Positions 1-12,633 of a stretch of 64,000 bases of DNA are shown here, piece after piece (position 1 is the stretch's first letter; each line of letters begins with the position of its first letter). The stretch is from Myrica gale (taxonomy: Eukaryota > Streptophyta > Magnoliopsida > Fagales > Myricaceae). The notes under the pieces are model-generated. The model saw nothing but the letters and a program-made list of their open reading frames with translations. It did not search any database and was not told the origin of the DNA. The stretch covers positions 4,784,001 to 4,848,000 of the forward strand of contig OZ005604.1 of assembly GCA_963930655.1 (NCBI GenBank), in the 5' to 3' direction. The translations under genes and the position numbers were made by a program.

Positions 1-327
1 CAGCAATGTGATGTTTCCATCGATTTGACTTTTGTTTTTTGGTTCTCGATCCAATGTATTTCCCATATTGTGACTCTCATGACTAGATACCATGCGAAAA
101 TCCTCCTAATTTGTTAATTTGGAGCTAGCACTGACCCATCAAATGAAGAGATATTCATCCCTTAACTTAAAGAGCTGGGGAATTGGAGGGACCATTGTAC
201 ATCTTATCTAGTGGAGGACAAAAAGAAAAAGCGATTCAAAATAAAAATAAATGAAAAAGGCAATCCTTTGGACCTTGGAAAGGTCCCATGCAGATGAAGT
301 GGGTCGTCCATATATATATCTCTCTCT

Positions 328-329
<2 letters not shown>
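1..329. other. no gene recognised
   Basis: AT-rich sequence. I see no open frame with recognisable protein content on either strand. The short frames here arise from the adjoining TA tract. Confidence 0.5.

Positions 330-381
<52 letters not shown>
330..381. repeat. (TA)n microsatellite
   Basis: About 25 uninterrupted TA units preceded by a short (TC)n stretch at 319-329. The frames across it on both strands encode only Ile-Tyr runs and are not genes. Confidence 0.97.
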
Positions 382-382
<1 letters not shown>

Positions 383-670
383 CATGATATATGGATTGCA
401 TCAATCCTTGTTCTCATTGTCTTAATCTCTTGCCTTTTCGAAATGTATATCCTAATCAATAACTCGGACCACCATTGTTTATTGGAAATCCATACTCTCC
501 ACCACATCTTCAACCCCCTGTCAACACTTGATGGGGTCTGATGTATTTATGACAAATTCGTTGCAAAAAGAAAGTCCTATTCATACGCAATTGGAAAAAA
601 AAAAAGATGAAAAGAGTGATCTTTTTGTAGAGGATCACCAATGTCATATGCAACGTTATATCTATAGGTC

Positions 671-891
671 GAGTCTGGTTATTATGCTAAGCACTATTAT
701 GCTGAGTATGTTGAGTGACGATTTATATTAAAATCTTTAAAATTCAAGAGTTCAGATCATGCTACATCAATTAAAATATTTTGAATGTTTTAAATTATGT
801 GTTTAACCACAATCTTCAAATCTCCGGTTTCTAATCTCAGCCGTCGCTTAACATGCTCAGTACAATAGTGCTTAGCATAATAACAGAACTC
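671..891. mobile_element. MITE with ~50-bp inverted ends, Mutator-type
   Basis: The left end (GAGTCTGGTTATTATGCTAA) is mirrored by the right end, which reads on the other strand GAGTTCTGTTATTATGCTAA; similarity continues for about 50 bp with a few mismatches. The flanks are CTATAGGTC (662-670) and CTATAGGCC (892-900), a 9-bp TSD with one mismatch, as Mutator-type elements leave. The 221-bp element has no coding capacity. Confidence 0.75.
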
Positions 892-1059
892 CTATAGGCC
901 TACTTGAATAAATTAAGGGGAAGTTTTGGTAGGATGGATCCTGCAATCTACCAAGTGCCTAATAGACCAATGTAGAGCTTTAGATTCTTTTTTTTTCTTT
1001 CTAAATGTAGAGCTTTAGATTCATATGTGAGTATCAGAGTCACTTCTTGGGCAAATATT

Positions 1060-1258
1060 GGGCATGTTTGAGCCCCAATTAATTTGGCTCAAAATTTTAG
1101 GTTTACTACTAAAAAATTCACCACATAATTTTTTATTATTATAATATTTATTAAAAATCTTCTCTCTCTTCATTTTTTCACCAACTCCCATAACATTTCT
1201 TTACTTTATAATATTTCTCAAATCTCAATACCCAAAATTTTCACCCTCAAACATACCC
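1060..1258. mobile_element. small MITE, dispersed family copy 1
   Basis: The ends are GGGCATGTTTGAG and CTCAAACATACCC, inverted repeats. The AT-rich core (TATAATATTTATT, then a TCTCTCTTCA / TTTTTCACC block) recurs at 12461-12633 (inverted), 37259-37452 and 46747-46921, which marks a dispersed family. No coding capacity. The terminal motif suggests a hAT-type MITE, but I could not fix a clean TSD here. Confidence 0.6.
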
Positions 1259-2887
1259 ATTGTACAGGTTGAATATGGCGGCCAAAAACGACAAAAAGTA
1301 ATATAGCTAGAGCTAGCTAGGAAAACTTTCCCTACTATTTTTGGGTACCTAGAGGCGCTCTTCTTTGTTTGATCAACTTCTGAAAAGAAATACAGCTCGT
1401 ACATAATGGCCGTATATGGACATAAGTAGATGCAAATTGACATTGAATCTGGGTACGTACAATACGGAAGTGTTAGTTTAACGGGTAGAGTTCTGTCTCT
1501 GGTGGGATTTGTTCCGACCGAATGGGAGTTGATGATGAGCAAATAGAAATCGAATCTTTATCTCCACAATAAAGACAGTGAACCGGGGGGGGAGAGAGAT
1601 CACTATCAACATCAAGAAGTTTCTATTTATAAAATCCCACTTAGGACCAGCAATGCTGGCCTACTAATAATTGCGTGGCCCATCAGATCTCCTAATGCCA
1701 CCTTAACAGGCACCTTAATTCCTTTTGCTGCCGACTACTGTTTTCTTCTTTCCTTCTGAAAAAGGTTTAATATAATATTGGACCCTTCAGGGCTGGTGCA
1801 TGTTTCGCGTTCTCCCACTAACATCTTTTTGTTTGGGGCTTTCATCATCCCTAGTAAAACAAATCCCGGAAAATGAGAAGCCAGATGACGCAATGCTTGT
1901 GGCCATTTTCTCCTGCCAATATTTGTCCATTACCTTTCAGGAACAACAAGAAGTAAACTAGTACTGGTTCTAGGTTTTCTGGTTTACTCGATCGCTAGCT
2001 GTAATTGATAAGGCTCGAGGCCTCAAACCGCCTTGATTGCCCTACGAAGACAGCGTAAAATGGTCCAGATTGCACGTGATAGCCACGCCGACATTACAGG
2101 TCGCCACCCCGGCGCAGCTTTCCCCGTATTTTACGTTCATATACATGGTGCACATGCTCATGATTTGGACCATTTACATATATATATATATGCATCTCAC
2201 TGATAGATTTACTGCATTTATTGTGCTGGTCCAAAAATTTATTGTGGTAACTGTCTGATTGAGTGTTCTATATTTGTTGCAGGACCATTCGCAATTAGTT
2301 CAAGATAAATTGGATAACCACTATGGTAGCTCGATCGGGGTTATACCTTTTGAAAGTTCAGATGAAAGTTATCTGGTGATTGTGCCACATTTTTATCGTC
2401 TGATTTTCCGACTGGTTGTGAGATGCAGGAAGAGGGTGGCCGGTCACACCAATCACAAGCAGAGTCCTCTCTTAAAAGAAATACATTGTAATTTCTGTAA
2501 GCTGGAGGGAGCCTAAGAAATGTGTCAGAAACATCATCTTAAGATTCTGATATTATAGATTGGAATCATCACAAAGCCCTGCTTGGGAGTCTCATATTAT
2601 ATTAAGATATATATGGGTTCAAGTGATCAGTCGGGGCAATGACACATATTTCTTGTCTTGTACTTTGCTATTAAGTTTTAACCCAAGAATTCATAGTTTT
2701 TCTCTTCATTGTTTTTTTTACTTCTTTTCTAGGTTTTGTTTCTTGAAAAGCTTAACGCGTTTTTCTTTCTAAATGTATGGTTTTACTATTGGCTTTGTGG
2801 AGAGTTCGATCTTCTTTTAATGAGCCTAGCCTTACTTATCAACCCAAAAAGAAGAGTGTTACTAGGCTTGAAAAGATGTAAATATTT
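1259..2887. other. no gene recognised
   Basis: AT-rich intergenic DNA. A frame at 2259-2516 (85 residues, plus) has no recognisable domain and no splice context, so I do not call it a gene. Confidence 0.4.
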
Positions 2888-3401
2888 GGGCAAATTACAA
2901 GTTTTTCCCTCAAATTATCACTCAAATATTTTTAAATACTGCAACAAAATTTTACTCATTACAACTAACCCTCCAAACTACGCTTTACGTTGCAATATTT
3001 TCATCCCTCAATTTGCTGGAACAGTTATGTTGAAAGGTTTCTGTCTCATGTGACTTTCTTCTTATTTGAAAAGGCAAATTTGACTACATTAATTATAAGC
3101 GATATTTTTTCATAAAAAATATTAAGCTAACTACATATCGTTTCTTTGGTTTGAATCACTAGAATTACTCTAGAAGGCTAGCGAGTGCTCAAACGAGTAT
3201 AAATTTATCTTTTCTCATAAGGAAAAGCTCACGTTCCCTTCACGTGGGATAGAAATCGTTCAGCATAATATATGGCTCCAGTTGGTTGGGGATGAAATTA
3301 CAATGAGAAACAAAGTTTGAGGGTGAGTTGTAATGGGTTAAAGTTTGTGAAAGTATTAAAAAAACGGGTCATAATTTAAGGGAAAAAAGTATAATTTACC
3401 C
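2888..3401. mobile_element. 514-bp MITE, Mutator-type
   Basis: The left end GGGCAAATTACAAGTTTTTC pairs with the right end, which reads GGGTAAATTATACTTTTTTC on the other strand. Inner similarity also resumes around 'CCCTCAAA...' and '...TTTGAGGG'. The flanks TAAATATTT (2879-2887) and AAAATATTT (3402-3410) are a 9-bp duplication with one mismatch. Non-coding. Confidence 0.7.
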
Positions 3402-3746
3402 AAAATATTTAATATAGTTAATGTGTGAAGTTACGACATAAATATACTTTATAATTTGAGAAGGAAAATCATCATGGATTAACTTAATGATACATTGAAA
3501 AAAATAAGGATAATTAACAATTTTTTACTCAAATTATACCATGTAATTTGGAGAGAAATAAATATAACAAATGTTAAATGACCTTAAATATTGTAAGACG
3601 TACATTGTCTAAATAATATAGGCCACCATGCGAATTAGAATTGTAGATGATCAACATCCCATTGGGCATATAGATGTATAGAATAAGGATGGCTTGCTTT
3701 TTTGCGCTCCTTTTCATTTGCTGGTTAAGTAAAAACGCTTGGTTCA

Positions 3747-4604
3747 CTTTTTTTTTTATCAACAGAAACCATATATAAAACTAAAAGCGAAATACAATAG
3801 TTCAACACAAAAGAGGGGCCCTTCAAGGCTGGTCAAAACCCTCATACAGCAAGGAACATAAAGGATTAAGCCCTAAGATCTCAGGAAAACTACCCTCTCG
3901 AAGAGAGGAAGCGGCCCATTGGGTTAAATTGTGCGCAAGCACATTGGAACCTCGAGGGGTAAACAGGCAAACAACGCGAGTAAAACAACACAACAGAGAA
4001 GATGCCTGAATGATAGAGGCCTCAATACGCCAAGGGAAAACTTCAATTGGATGAGAAATACCATCCATAACAATTAACGAGTCGCCCTCAAAAACCACAT
4101 CCTCCCACTGGTGATCGATCGCAACAGAAATGCCCAAGAGTAACGCCAGAGCTTCCCCTTCAGAGGGGTCAACAGAATTTAACTTTTGGGATGCTGCAAA
4201 AACAATATGACCACAATGGTCCCTGCAAACACAAGCTGCCATAGAGAATAACGGACGAACCGCGACATCAATGTTCAACAATATTTGGCCTATATGAGGG
4301 GGCTGCCAAACAGAACCAGAGGCACGAGAATCGGAGGACCAAGCTAACATATGACGATCATACGCCCCCTTGATTTGCAGGCTCAATTGCCCAGGATCCA
4401 AAGCAAGCTTGTCGTGCACCAACAAATTGCGTTGATGCCAAATAGAATCATACACAATAGCATCATAAACCTGAAATTGGTGAACACCCATCCTAGGCAG
4501 ACGCAAACAAGAGCGCGGATTAAGAATAACTCGGATCCACTAGGACACCGAAAAAGAAGAGAATTGCTCAAGCTGAATCTGCCAAGGGGACTCGCGCCAA
4601 ATAA
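3747..4604 (-). mobile_element. 5'-truncated LINE with RNase H domain
   Basis: The inserted copy is 858 bp, reads on the minus strand, and ends in a poly(A) tail (poly-T on plus at about 3748-3757). Exact 10-bp flanking repeats GCTTGGTTCA (3737-3746 and 4605-4614) are its target duplication. An open frame at 3823-4506 (227 residues) carries the C-terminal LINE RNase H-like domain (RVT_3 type): 'LLNIDVAV' with its first Asp, 'EGEALALLLG' with the Glu, 'VFEGDSLIV' with the second Asp, and a late 'GSNVLAHNLTQWA'. Upstream, the same frame continues through one stop into the zf-RVT linker ('SIWHQRNLLVHDK'). The endonuclease and reverse transcriptase are absent, so this is a dead 3' fragment. Confidence 0.85.
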
Positions 4605-4614
4605 GCTTGGTTCA

Positions 4615-7600
4615 TTTAATTACTAGCTAGAGATGTATATATTCTTGCCTCTTGATTGATGTCTGGTATGGAACTGTAAATATCTCCCCGAACAGCTCCT
4701 ATATCTTTACATGGTTTTGCCTAGTCTTTTCGATCGGCACTTGTTGCGGTCCTAAACCAAGAGATATTTGCTTATTGTAGAAGGATCCCCAGCAATATGG
4801 AGAAGGCCAGGACTAGTAGAACGTGGTAAAATGGATCCCAGACTGAGTCCCACATTATTACTTAGTTGAAAAGGGCAAGACACGCAGGCGCGCGGGCATG
4901 TGAAAAGAACACGACGCGTCATCAGAAGCATTCGCAATAGGGAAGGCGAGTAGGGAGAGTCATGAGGAAAGGAATGTTTAGATGGACACAGCACACTTTG
5001 GCTTTCCCTTCACTATAGGGACCACCACTTGCGAGTTATCTTCTTCAATCATTCGACCATCTCTCACCCCACATGTTAAGGGATTCCAGACTGAAGAGAG
5101 CTCTGTGAAGTTGCACTTTCTCCTCCTATGAAATTTCTTTTCGCTTTCATTAATAAGAGAATCGACCTTAGCTAGGAACAGTGGACGATCTCCGGCCTTA
5201 TATATGAAACTTCAGAGTCAGAGATATTGGAAATCCCTAGCACTAAAGTCCTGCACATTCATGATTCATGCAGGAAAAGAGGTTCTTTGAATTCTTCATG
5301 AAGTAGTTGTAGGACAAAGAGAGCTAGCCTAATTGGTTCCCGTTGTAACTACCCAACCGTAACCATCAAATCAATCACTTTTTTCTTTCACAATTCCTAA
5401 TCATTTCCTAAGAAACTGATTACTTTTCCTCCATCCCAGCAGTGATGTCTAATGATGGCTCTTTTCACAATGGTTGGAGGAGTAGAGTTGAAAATTAAAG
5501 CCAAGTCCAATACGTACGAAATAATATTCCCTCTCACTCGCTCCCCTCCGCCCAAAGAGTTAGCTTTGAGAGTGACAACGACTAAAAGGTACGGGATCCT
5601 TATCTCCTCCTTTCACTGCAAGAGAACATGATGTGTGTAGAGAGGGGTTATGTGATTGATTAAAGGGGCCGGGAGACTCCCAACTCACAAGATCACTTTT
5701 TGAGTGCCATTCCACTCCATGATCTCTTGCGGGGGATCTAGAGACGGATACCGTGGGAATCTTCTCTTGCTTCCAATGAGGCCACGTCCAAGAAAGTACA
5801 CTTTCCCTTTAACATTTTGGATTCCGTCTTACATGGGTATGCACCCAACTTGACTTACTGCAGTTTGAGTACGTAAGTTAGCAGACGGTGGGATCCGCCA
5901 AGTCGAGGGGATTCGAGAATATCTACTAGATACTTGAATTTGTGTGATTAGAATGTACATGAATTATTATGAATCTGTCTCTCGATCGAGAAATAAGGCA
6001 TGATGACATCTGGCTGGAGCACAAATCAAATGCATATAAGTAATCCATTTCAGCTTCCATGAAAATGCTCAACAGCCATATCTAGCCTTTGCAGTCTGAC
6101 AATGAACAAAATGTTTTCTTGGTCGTAGCCCAGTATTCATTAATCGCATGGAATATCCTTTTTTTCCCTTTCTGTTTCCGCGCAACAGTTCAAGTCCCTT
6201 CTTCCGAGCGCACTGTTTTGCCCGGCGCAGCCGATTTCCCAGTTTCTGTGTCCTTGATTCCATGCACTCAAAAGCTCGGTGAAGCAGGTCTTGGCGTGAT
6301 TGGCCCATTAATTCGAAGCCCACCAAATACCTACGCTCATATTCATCAAGGCCCATTTATTATCTGATATGAAGCTAACTCAAAATGGGCCATAACAAGT
6401 TTAGCCCATAATTCACCAGAAATAGGTGTTCTTGATCTTTATGTATACATTACTGGCAAATAAGTTTGGTATTCTAAAGGAATTCGGACGCGCGGCTTGC
6501 CTTCCGAAGTCGAAGTCTTTTTGTGAAGTCGTTTTAGAGATGTGAAGTTTTCAGGATCTTTTACCCTTTATAATTATTGTTTTTGCAAATTTTTATTGTT
6601 TCTCTGAAAGAGACATATGAGCAAAAGCCATACACATACTCGTGACTTATCTTATAATTAGGTTAAAGGTTAATTCAAGTACCCAAGATTTATCAATGCA
6701 CTCTGAGATCAGTTAGGGTGTTTCAATTAGGTCAAATCTGTCCAAACACGGTGTAAAAATTAGGTGCAACAACTTTCACACATTACCCATTTTCCTAATA
6801 ATGCTCCATCACCGAGAGATTAAAGGAGAACAAAAAAAACGAGGAAATATGCGTGTGACAGTCCATATTAGATTCAAACAAATTAATGGATATGTAAAGG
6901 CATAAATAGTAGGCTCTGCACATGAAAGATGTAATAAACCAACGAATTAGGACGAAAAACCTTCTGCCACTGAAGTCCCATGTTACATAGAAATGATGCC
7001 ATGTTCAGTTCACATCCAAAAGAACTTACCAGCCACTTCTTTCCTTCCCAGCTTTACTAACAAAACTAGCATGATCTGTTAGGGCAATTTATTAGATGTG
7101 TGTGGTGTTTGGTTGTGGGTTTAGTCCAAATTGTTTTTGGACTTGTTCGATTGGTCCCCTTTCACTGTCAGTTTAAAAATTTTCAGTAACTTTTAGTCCT
7201 CTACACATAATTGGATCACATACTCTTTCATGCCAATAAAAATCTTCAGTAACTTTTAGTCCTCTAAGAAAGAAAGACACATTATACCAATTCTAAGAAA
7301 GAAAGAAAGAGACACTGCGCGTTAAATGTTGTAAGGTCTATATCACTAATAATTAATACAAACATCATTATATATTATAATTCCCACGTCATTGGAGAGA
7401 ATTTCTATCTTCTTGGACGTTCTATGTGCAAATACTTGTGTTTTTCTTAATTCATAGCGTGGTTGCGAGTTTTAATCATTTAATTTTAAATATGTGCAAT
7501 TTGCTTTTGTTATTATCTTACATTTTCTATTGGTTCCGATCCATCTTTGCTTTCACCCAAGTCCCGAAGACGAATATTTTGGGGAAATTATTCCATCCGA

Positions 7601-8052
7601 AGCATACGGCTCCGAATGTGCTCAAATTAGTGGCCCAGATTTACGCTCAGCATTTTATCACATCATTTAATGAATCTAAGCCAGCTCCCAGCTTAATTCT
7701 CCTTTTCTCCTCTTTGGCATTAGGCGTGTAAGTTCGGTCCGGGTACCGCGGAGCTCCGACTCTTCCAGGAACTGAAGCTAGTGGTGTATTTGGGACTTTT
7801 ACGAAATCGGAACCGGAAGCAGATATTTCTACCGATTCAGCGGAAAACTGATTCCGGTTTTTTATTTATTTACTAAACTTAAAAGGACGTCGTTCTATTG
7901 AACGGCGTCGTTTTGGTTTTTTTTTTTTTTAAAAAAAATTTATATTGTGGATCAAAACACGGTAACAAAAACCCTAAGTTCTATTTCCCTCCCCCCCGTG
8001 GCCAACTCTCCTTCACGAAACGTGAGTCCGTAACCCTCCTCATAACTCCCTC

Positions 8053-8089
<37 letters not shown>

Positions 8090-8537
8090 CGTCGAGCCCC
8101 TGAGCTCCATCTTCTCCAACAAGTGCAAGCAAAGTTGAGTTTGCCTCCATCGTTGTGAGTCTTGTGACGTCGTTTTGCTTCTTTCTCTCTATGTTTCTCT
8201 CTCTCTCTCGTCTCTGTCATCCGTTAGTTAGCGCACCGGATATCGGAATGTTAAATTCTGCTTCCGACATGTCTACTATGCACCCCTATTTAACATTGTC
8301 AAGAACAAATCTTTTTTTCCCGTTGTCTTCCCTACCAATTTTTTTGCTTTTTAATTTCGAATGGTTCGATAGAAATTAAAGGAAAAACTATTTAAGCTTG
8401 GTTAATATCTTTGCTTCCGATTCGTATACTCAATTGTTCTCATTAGCAAAAGTTTGGATTTCCGTGTTTGTGAATCCGTCAAGATTGTGCTTTTTTTGGC
8501 AGTCTCACGATCTTTTGCGGTAGTCAAATTCTTCGTT
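4615..8537. other. long stretch without a convincing gene
   Basis: Overlapping frames at 6069-6356 (minus) and 6089-6367 (plus) have no recognisable domain. A 21-bp direct repeat (TTCAGTAACTTTTAGTCCTCT) occurs at about 7181 and 7243. The part from about 7880 to 8160 resembles a plant promoter/5' leader: ACGTCG/GGCGTCGTTTTGG motifs, an AAACCCTAA telo-box-like element near 7969, and a long (TC)n tract. No coding sequence follows it. Confidence 0.4.
8056..8087. repeat. (TC)n microsatellite
   Basis: About 15 TC units in a leader-like context, just downstream of an AAACCCTAA motif. Such pyrimidine tracts are common in plant 5' untranslated regions, but I see no reading frame they could serve. Confidence 0.9.
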
Positions 8538-8542
8538 ACAAC

Positions 8543-8839
8543 TGTCAAGTTTCATCCAATATCAATTGACAATGAGAAGAGGTGTCACAACAGGTATTTG
8601 AAGTACAAGATTAAATGTTCTCTAATCAATGTTTCCCCTCACGTGTAGGCCGAATGAACATGGTCTATGCACGTGAATAACAAATGGGGAACACAAACAA
8701 GTGGGTCAAGCCTAGAAATAGTTGGCTCTGATACCATGTCAAGTTTCGTCTCGAAACCAATTGGCAATGGGAAGATGTAGCCCAACAGGTATATGAAGCA
8801 CAAGATCAAATGATCCCTAATCAATATGAGACTCGAACA
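8543..8839 (-). mobile_element. TRIM-like miniature LTR retrotransposon
   Basis: Two diverged direct repeats begin TGTCAAGTTTC at 8543 and 8737 and align for about 100 bp, sharing CAACAGGTAT.TGAAG.ACAAGAT. The right copy ends ...GAACA at 8839. Immediately inside it, 8724-8736 reads GGCTCTGATACCA, the complement of the initiator-Met tRNA primer site TGGTATCAGAGCC, so the element lies on the minus strand. The flanks ACAAC (8538-8542 and 8840-8844) are a 5-bp TSD. With ~100-bp LTRs and ~80 bp inside, it fits the non-coding TRIM class; the left LTR is more decayed. Confidence 0.7.
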
Positions 8840-8844
8840 ACAAC

Positions 8845-10740
8845 CACGTACTTGACAAAAGGCGGATTGAGAGTATGAATTTATCTTGCGAGGTTTCAAC
8901 TATGGGCGTAACTCTAAGTCTCCATTGTTTAACCGAGCCTAAAGTGATTCCATGTTTTAAGAAAAAAAAAATTAAATTTTTTACAACTAAACATTAAAAT
9001 CTAAAAAAAATATATACAAATTCCAACACATTTTCACTTCACTTTATTATTCTCTCTTTACTTTTTAACAAACACAATTTTTTTATTAAAAAATACATCA
9101 AATCTTATTTCTCCATACTTTTTAACAAATTCTAATAAAAGTCATTATACAAACAAATATTTTTGTAAACTTTTTCATTAATTTTTCCAATTCCCTCATA
9201 CACCCTCATATATCTTCCAAATAAATAAATGGACAAACTATAAAATCAAGAAATTAACATCACTATTTTAGCTTTATCAAACCCTCAATAAAATAAATTC
9301 CATTTATCAACAAGAGAAGGCCATGATATTAGTTTCCTCTAAGCAACCTCATTTAACACTTGCATTTAAGCCTTTAAATTTTTTTCCATGCATTCTTGAA
9401 TTGCAGAGAAGCACTCGCTTATCAAGGAAAAGTTGTTTGTGTTGAATTTTCTTGTCATGCAACGACTCCGTCGTATCCTTTGCCATGCGGATATTCTCGT
9501 AGGCTTAGTCCTTGCTTCATAAAGATCAGACATGCAACTTTCTTAAAATCTTTGGTAGCATGAAGTGGAAAGTTAATATGTTTTATAGCTCATAAAGCAC
9601 AATGCTGAATTTCAACCGTTAAATGACAAACATACCATAAACTAATCTATACGGAGATATTCCTAAATTAATTTTGAATGACGTCCTATAGGTCAGATCC
9701 GCAAGTTCGGTTGAGTGTTTTTTTTAGGATTTACATCCCATTTTTATATTTACATGTTAAACATAATAAAACACACGTATTACAATACAACATTTTATTA
9801 TTTTTTTTACAAACACCGATCCCTTTTAACAACTTCTGCACGCATGCCAATACAATTTTAACATCACCTAAATATTCACAGTTTTATTAGAATCCTACAA
9901 ATTTCTTCCAAACGAACATCACCACAGTCGAATGGAATTCTTTCCTAAAAATAGTGTCCTAGTTTAAGGTAATTATCTCGATTCAACCTCAGTCGCTTCC
10001 ATGCTCTGCTCTGTTTCCTCTTACGAAGAATACACTTGGATTTTCTATATTTCTATGTGCAGATTGATTCCAGCTCCCTGCAAGGGAGCCAAGTTAAATA
10101 TGATCTCATTTTCAGGGGTGATTCACTAGTTATCAAATGGCAATCTCTATCCCCTCTACCAGCATCCCCATCGGACTTTGAACAAGATCCCCAGTAGTGC
10201 AAAAGCAAAAACGCGATCTAGCAAAATGTGCAGCACCAAACCACTGGATAGGGCGAATCCCTTTGTTAGTATTATATGATTTTATCTTATGGTCCCGTTT
10301 CCTAGTGGCAAAGACCCACTCGTGTAACCTTTTTATGTTATAATTATGTTTACAAATAATTATCTTTCTTAAAATTAAAAAAAAAAATTCTCACCGTGTT
10401 TAAAAACCATATGATCTGCTTTCAAACACCTAATTACAAAACAAAAACACTAAAAAATACTTTAGCCCTCCTACTGGACCCTCACCCTGGTACAGATTAT
10501 TTTTCTCCGCTTCCTATAACATTAGAGAAAGCTTCAGTCTCGTAATTGTATATGTCAAATGCATCAATCATGGAAGGAAAAATAAATAAGCTTTAGAAAC
10601 ACCCAAACAACTATCAACAACGGGCATAAATCTATGAACAACGCGAATCAATCAATAACACAGAATGGAAGAATAAATGAAAACTGGTTCACAATCGAAA
10701 GGAAGAATGCCACTAAGTCTTCAATTTTCCGGGCTCTCTC
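8845..10740. other. AT-rich intergenic, no gene recognised
   Basis: Very AT-rich with many homopolymer runs. The part from about 8935 to 9220 resembles, loosely, the MITE family at 1060. No frame shows recognisable protein content. Confidence 0.45.
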
Positions 10741-10790
10741 TCTCTCTCTCTTCGTTAACTAGCTCTAAAAATTCTCTGAGAAAGAGAAAT

Positions 10791-11468
10791 CTACGACTTC
10801 ACTGATCGTGGCCTCAGCCTTGAACTGACGAGGCTTGCTGGTGTTAATGATGCGGCGCTGAAGAATTCCTCGTAAATGTCCATGAAAAACCTGTCGACAA
10901 TGTCCAGGTAGGCCGGGCAATTAATGCGGGAATAGTAATGAAGAACGTCTTCTATGTCGAGAAGATGATCTACATTGCTCATATCCAACATCTCCAACTC
11001 TTTTAGCTTCTGTGCCACCAAGCAAGTCCTCCCCTCTTTGATCAAACCTTTAGAATAATAATCTTCTTGCCTTTTCCTTTGGTGGGGTATACTTCTCGTG
11101 TCATCACAATTATGACGATATTCTTCTCTACTTTCTGTATGATTCTTCTTCACCGGGGTCGCCTGGGAAAAATCGATGAAGCTCCCTCTATAAACCTCTG
11201 TTTCTTGTTTAGTTGGGGATGACACAGCTTTCTTCTTCCTTCCCTTTTGTTCCTGGTCTTTTCCCGAATCCCATGGCTCGGCAAATTCCTCGTAACTAGA
11301 ATATTGGACAGTCAAGTTTACGCTGGCCACGGAGGGTAAGGGATGAGGAGGAGTAGTTTTGGGAAGCTTTTGGTATCCCCCGGAAAACAGAGACTTAAAA
11401 CTTTGTACGGTTTTCCGGAAGAACTTCTTGGTGTTGGAAATGGAGTTTCTTAGCAGCATCGGTGGCAA
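10791..11468 (-). CDS. OVATE family protein, OFP17-like
   Basis: An intact single-exon frame of 225 residues. OVATE family proteins are plant-specific transcriptional regulators that bind homeodomain (TALE) partners and affect organ shape and cell-wall programmes, in the nucleus or cytoplasm. The N-terminus is basic ('TKKFFRKTVQSFKSLF') and the middle is polar and low in complexity. The conserved C-terminal block at about residues 175-210 contains 'DIEDVLHYYSRINCPAYLD' followed by 'VDRFFMDIYEEFF', the form seen in the divergent OFP17 group rather than the canonical OVATE domain. The start is the first Met after upstream stops; a second Met three codons later is possible. It is intronless, as usual for OFPs. 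The plus-strand frames overlapping it are shadows. Family is secure; the exact subgroup is from memory of motifs. Confidence 0.85.
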   Translation of the reverse strand: MPPMLLRNSISNTKKFFRKTVQSFKSLFSGGYQKLPKTTPPHPLPSVASVNLTVQYSSYEEFAEPWDSGKDQEQKGRKKKAVSSPTKQETEVYRGSFIDFSQATPVKKNHTESREEYRHNCDDTRSIPHQRKRQEDYYSKGLIKEGRTCLVAQKLKELEMLDMSNVDHLLDIEDVLHYYSRINCPAYLDIVDRFFMDIYEEFFSAASLTPASLVSSRLRPRSVKS

Positions 11469-11760
11469 TATTGATGTTCAGAGAGATTTGTTGGTTCTTT
11501 CTCTGCAACAAAAAGATAGAAAAATGACTGACTCCCTCTTTCTTGGCTTCTTGTTGGTGATGATCTCCGTGGATGTTTCTTTATAGGGATAAAAGATACA
11601 GAGGAGCCATTGAAGGTTGTTTAACTTTCTTCAACGAATCGCCTTTCTTTCTTTCGCTTCGAACTTTATTATTCTCTTTGTCTTCACACGCTCCTTTCTT
11701 GTCCCTGTGTTTTCTTCCTGCTTCCCAACGGGTACCCACTCACTCTCTCTCTCTCTCTCA
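11469..11760 (-). promoter_or_regulatory. leader/promoter region of the OFP17-like gene
   Basis: Upstream of the OFP17-like start on the minus strand. It contains a (CT)n tract at about 11741-11760 (GA repeat on the coding strand), of the kind often found in plant core promoters and leaders. I could not pick a clear TATA box or transcription start. Confidence 0.35.
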
Positions 11761-12460
11761 CACGAAGGCAGCAAAGGTCTGTGGAAGCGTGTGAGTGATA
11801 TCCGTCTCAATTATAATAAAAGCTAGTTTCGTTGCTTTTACTTTTGCGGTGGAGTTGGTGTGTAGCCCCTTTAGGAGAATGAAAGGAGCGGATGCGTGGT
11901 TGTTGAATTGGGCCTTTCTCTCTCTCTCTCTCCCCCCTCCAGCTTTGGTCGTTGCCCAATGGCCATACGTCCATGAATATCATTAGGGTATATTTGTTAC
12001 TCGTTATTACTGGCATTTACCTTCGGAGCCTCCGTGCCGTTGCAGGTCAACTGTGAAATCCCATGGAAATGGAGTTTTGTCATAATCACAGCTTCCTGAC
12101 ATAATAACGTGAAGTTAGATTACCAACTTTCCTGCGTTTCCCAAGTCAGCTTCCGGTTTATTAATTGTTTTTTAGTCTACACCAAACATTTCTGGTGATC
12201 CCCCGATCACCAGCTGATCGTCACATTTGTCGAAGGTGTTTATGTATTCTACTTTTTTACAAAATTAAATTAAAGCCTCCACTGCCCAAATAATAAATTA
12301 ATTAAAGCCTCCACCCATTGAACAAAAGTAATGGTATTCTAAAGATACTTTATGTAAATTAATCACCAAATCATAATCATCCGTGTCATGTTGGAACTTT
12401 ATTTAATCTCCCATTTCTTTTAAATTGTTTTTCTCCTTACCACACACGCACACTCAGGGT

Positions 12461-12633
12461 GGGTCTGTGTTGTTAAAATTTTAGGTATTGGGTTTAGTGA
12501 AAAAGTGAAGAGAGATAATTTTTTATATTTTTTGTAATGAAAAGTTATGATTTGATGAGAGAGAGATTATATTGTAGTATTTTATTATGAGAGAGTGTAA
12601 AATTTTATAAAATTTTACATTACAAACGGACCC
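12461..12633. mobile_element. small MITE, dispersed family copy 2 (inverted)
   Basis: The ends GGGTCTGTGTTG and CAAACGGACCC are imperfect inverted repeats. The core, read on the minus strand, matches the family at 1060, 37259 and 46747 (TCTCTCTTCACTTTTTCAC). Non-coding. Confidence 0.55.

Noticed and set aside
6069..6367. Opposing frames of 92 and 95 codons
   Set aside because: No recognisable domain on either strand, no leader or splice context; left as unassigned intergenic.
7898..8379. Possible short gene after the (TC)n tract
   Set aside because: Leader-like motifs are present but the following frames are Ser/Leu/Phe low-complexity with no conserved content.
11573..12016. Short frames on both strands upstream of the OFP17-like gene
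   Set aside because: Low-complexity Ser/Leu or Arg/Glu runs from (TC)n tracts; treated as leader/promoter.
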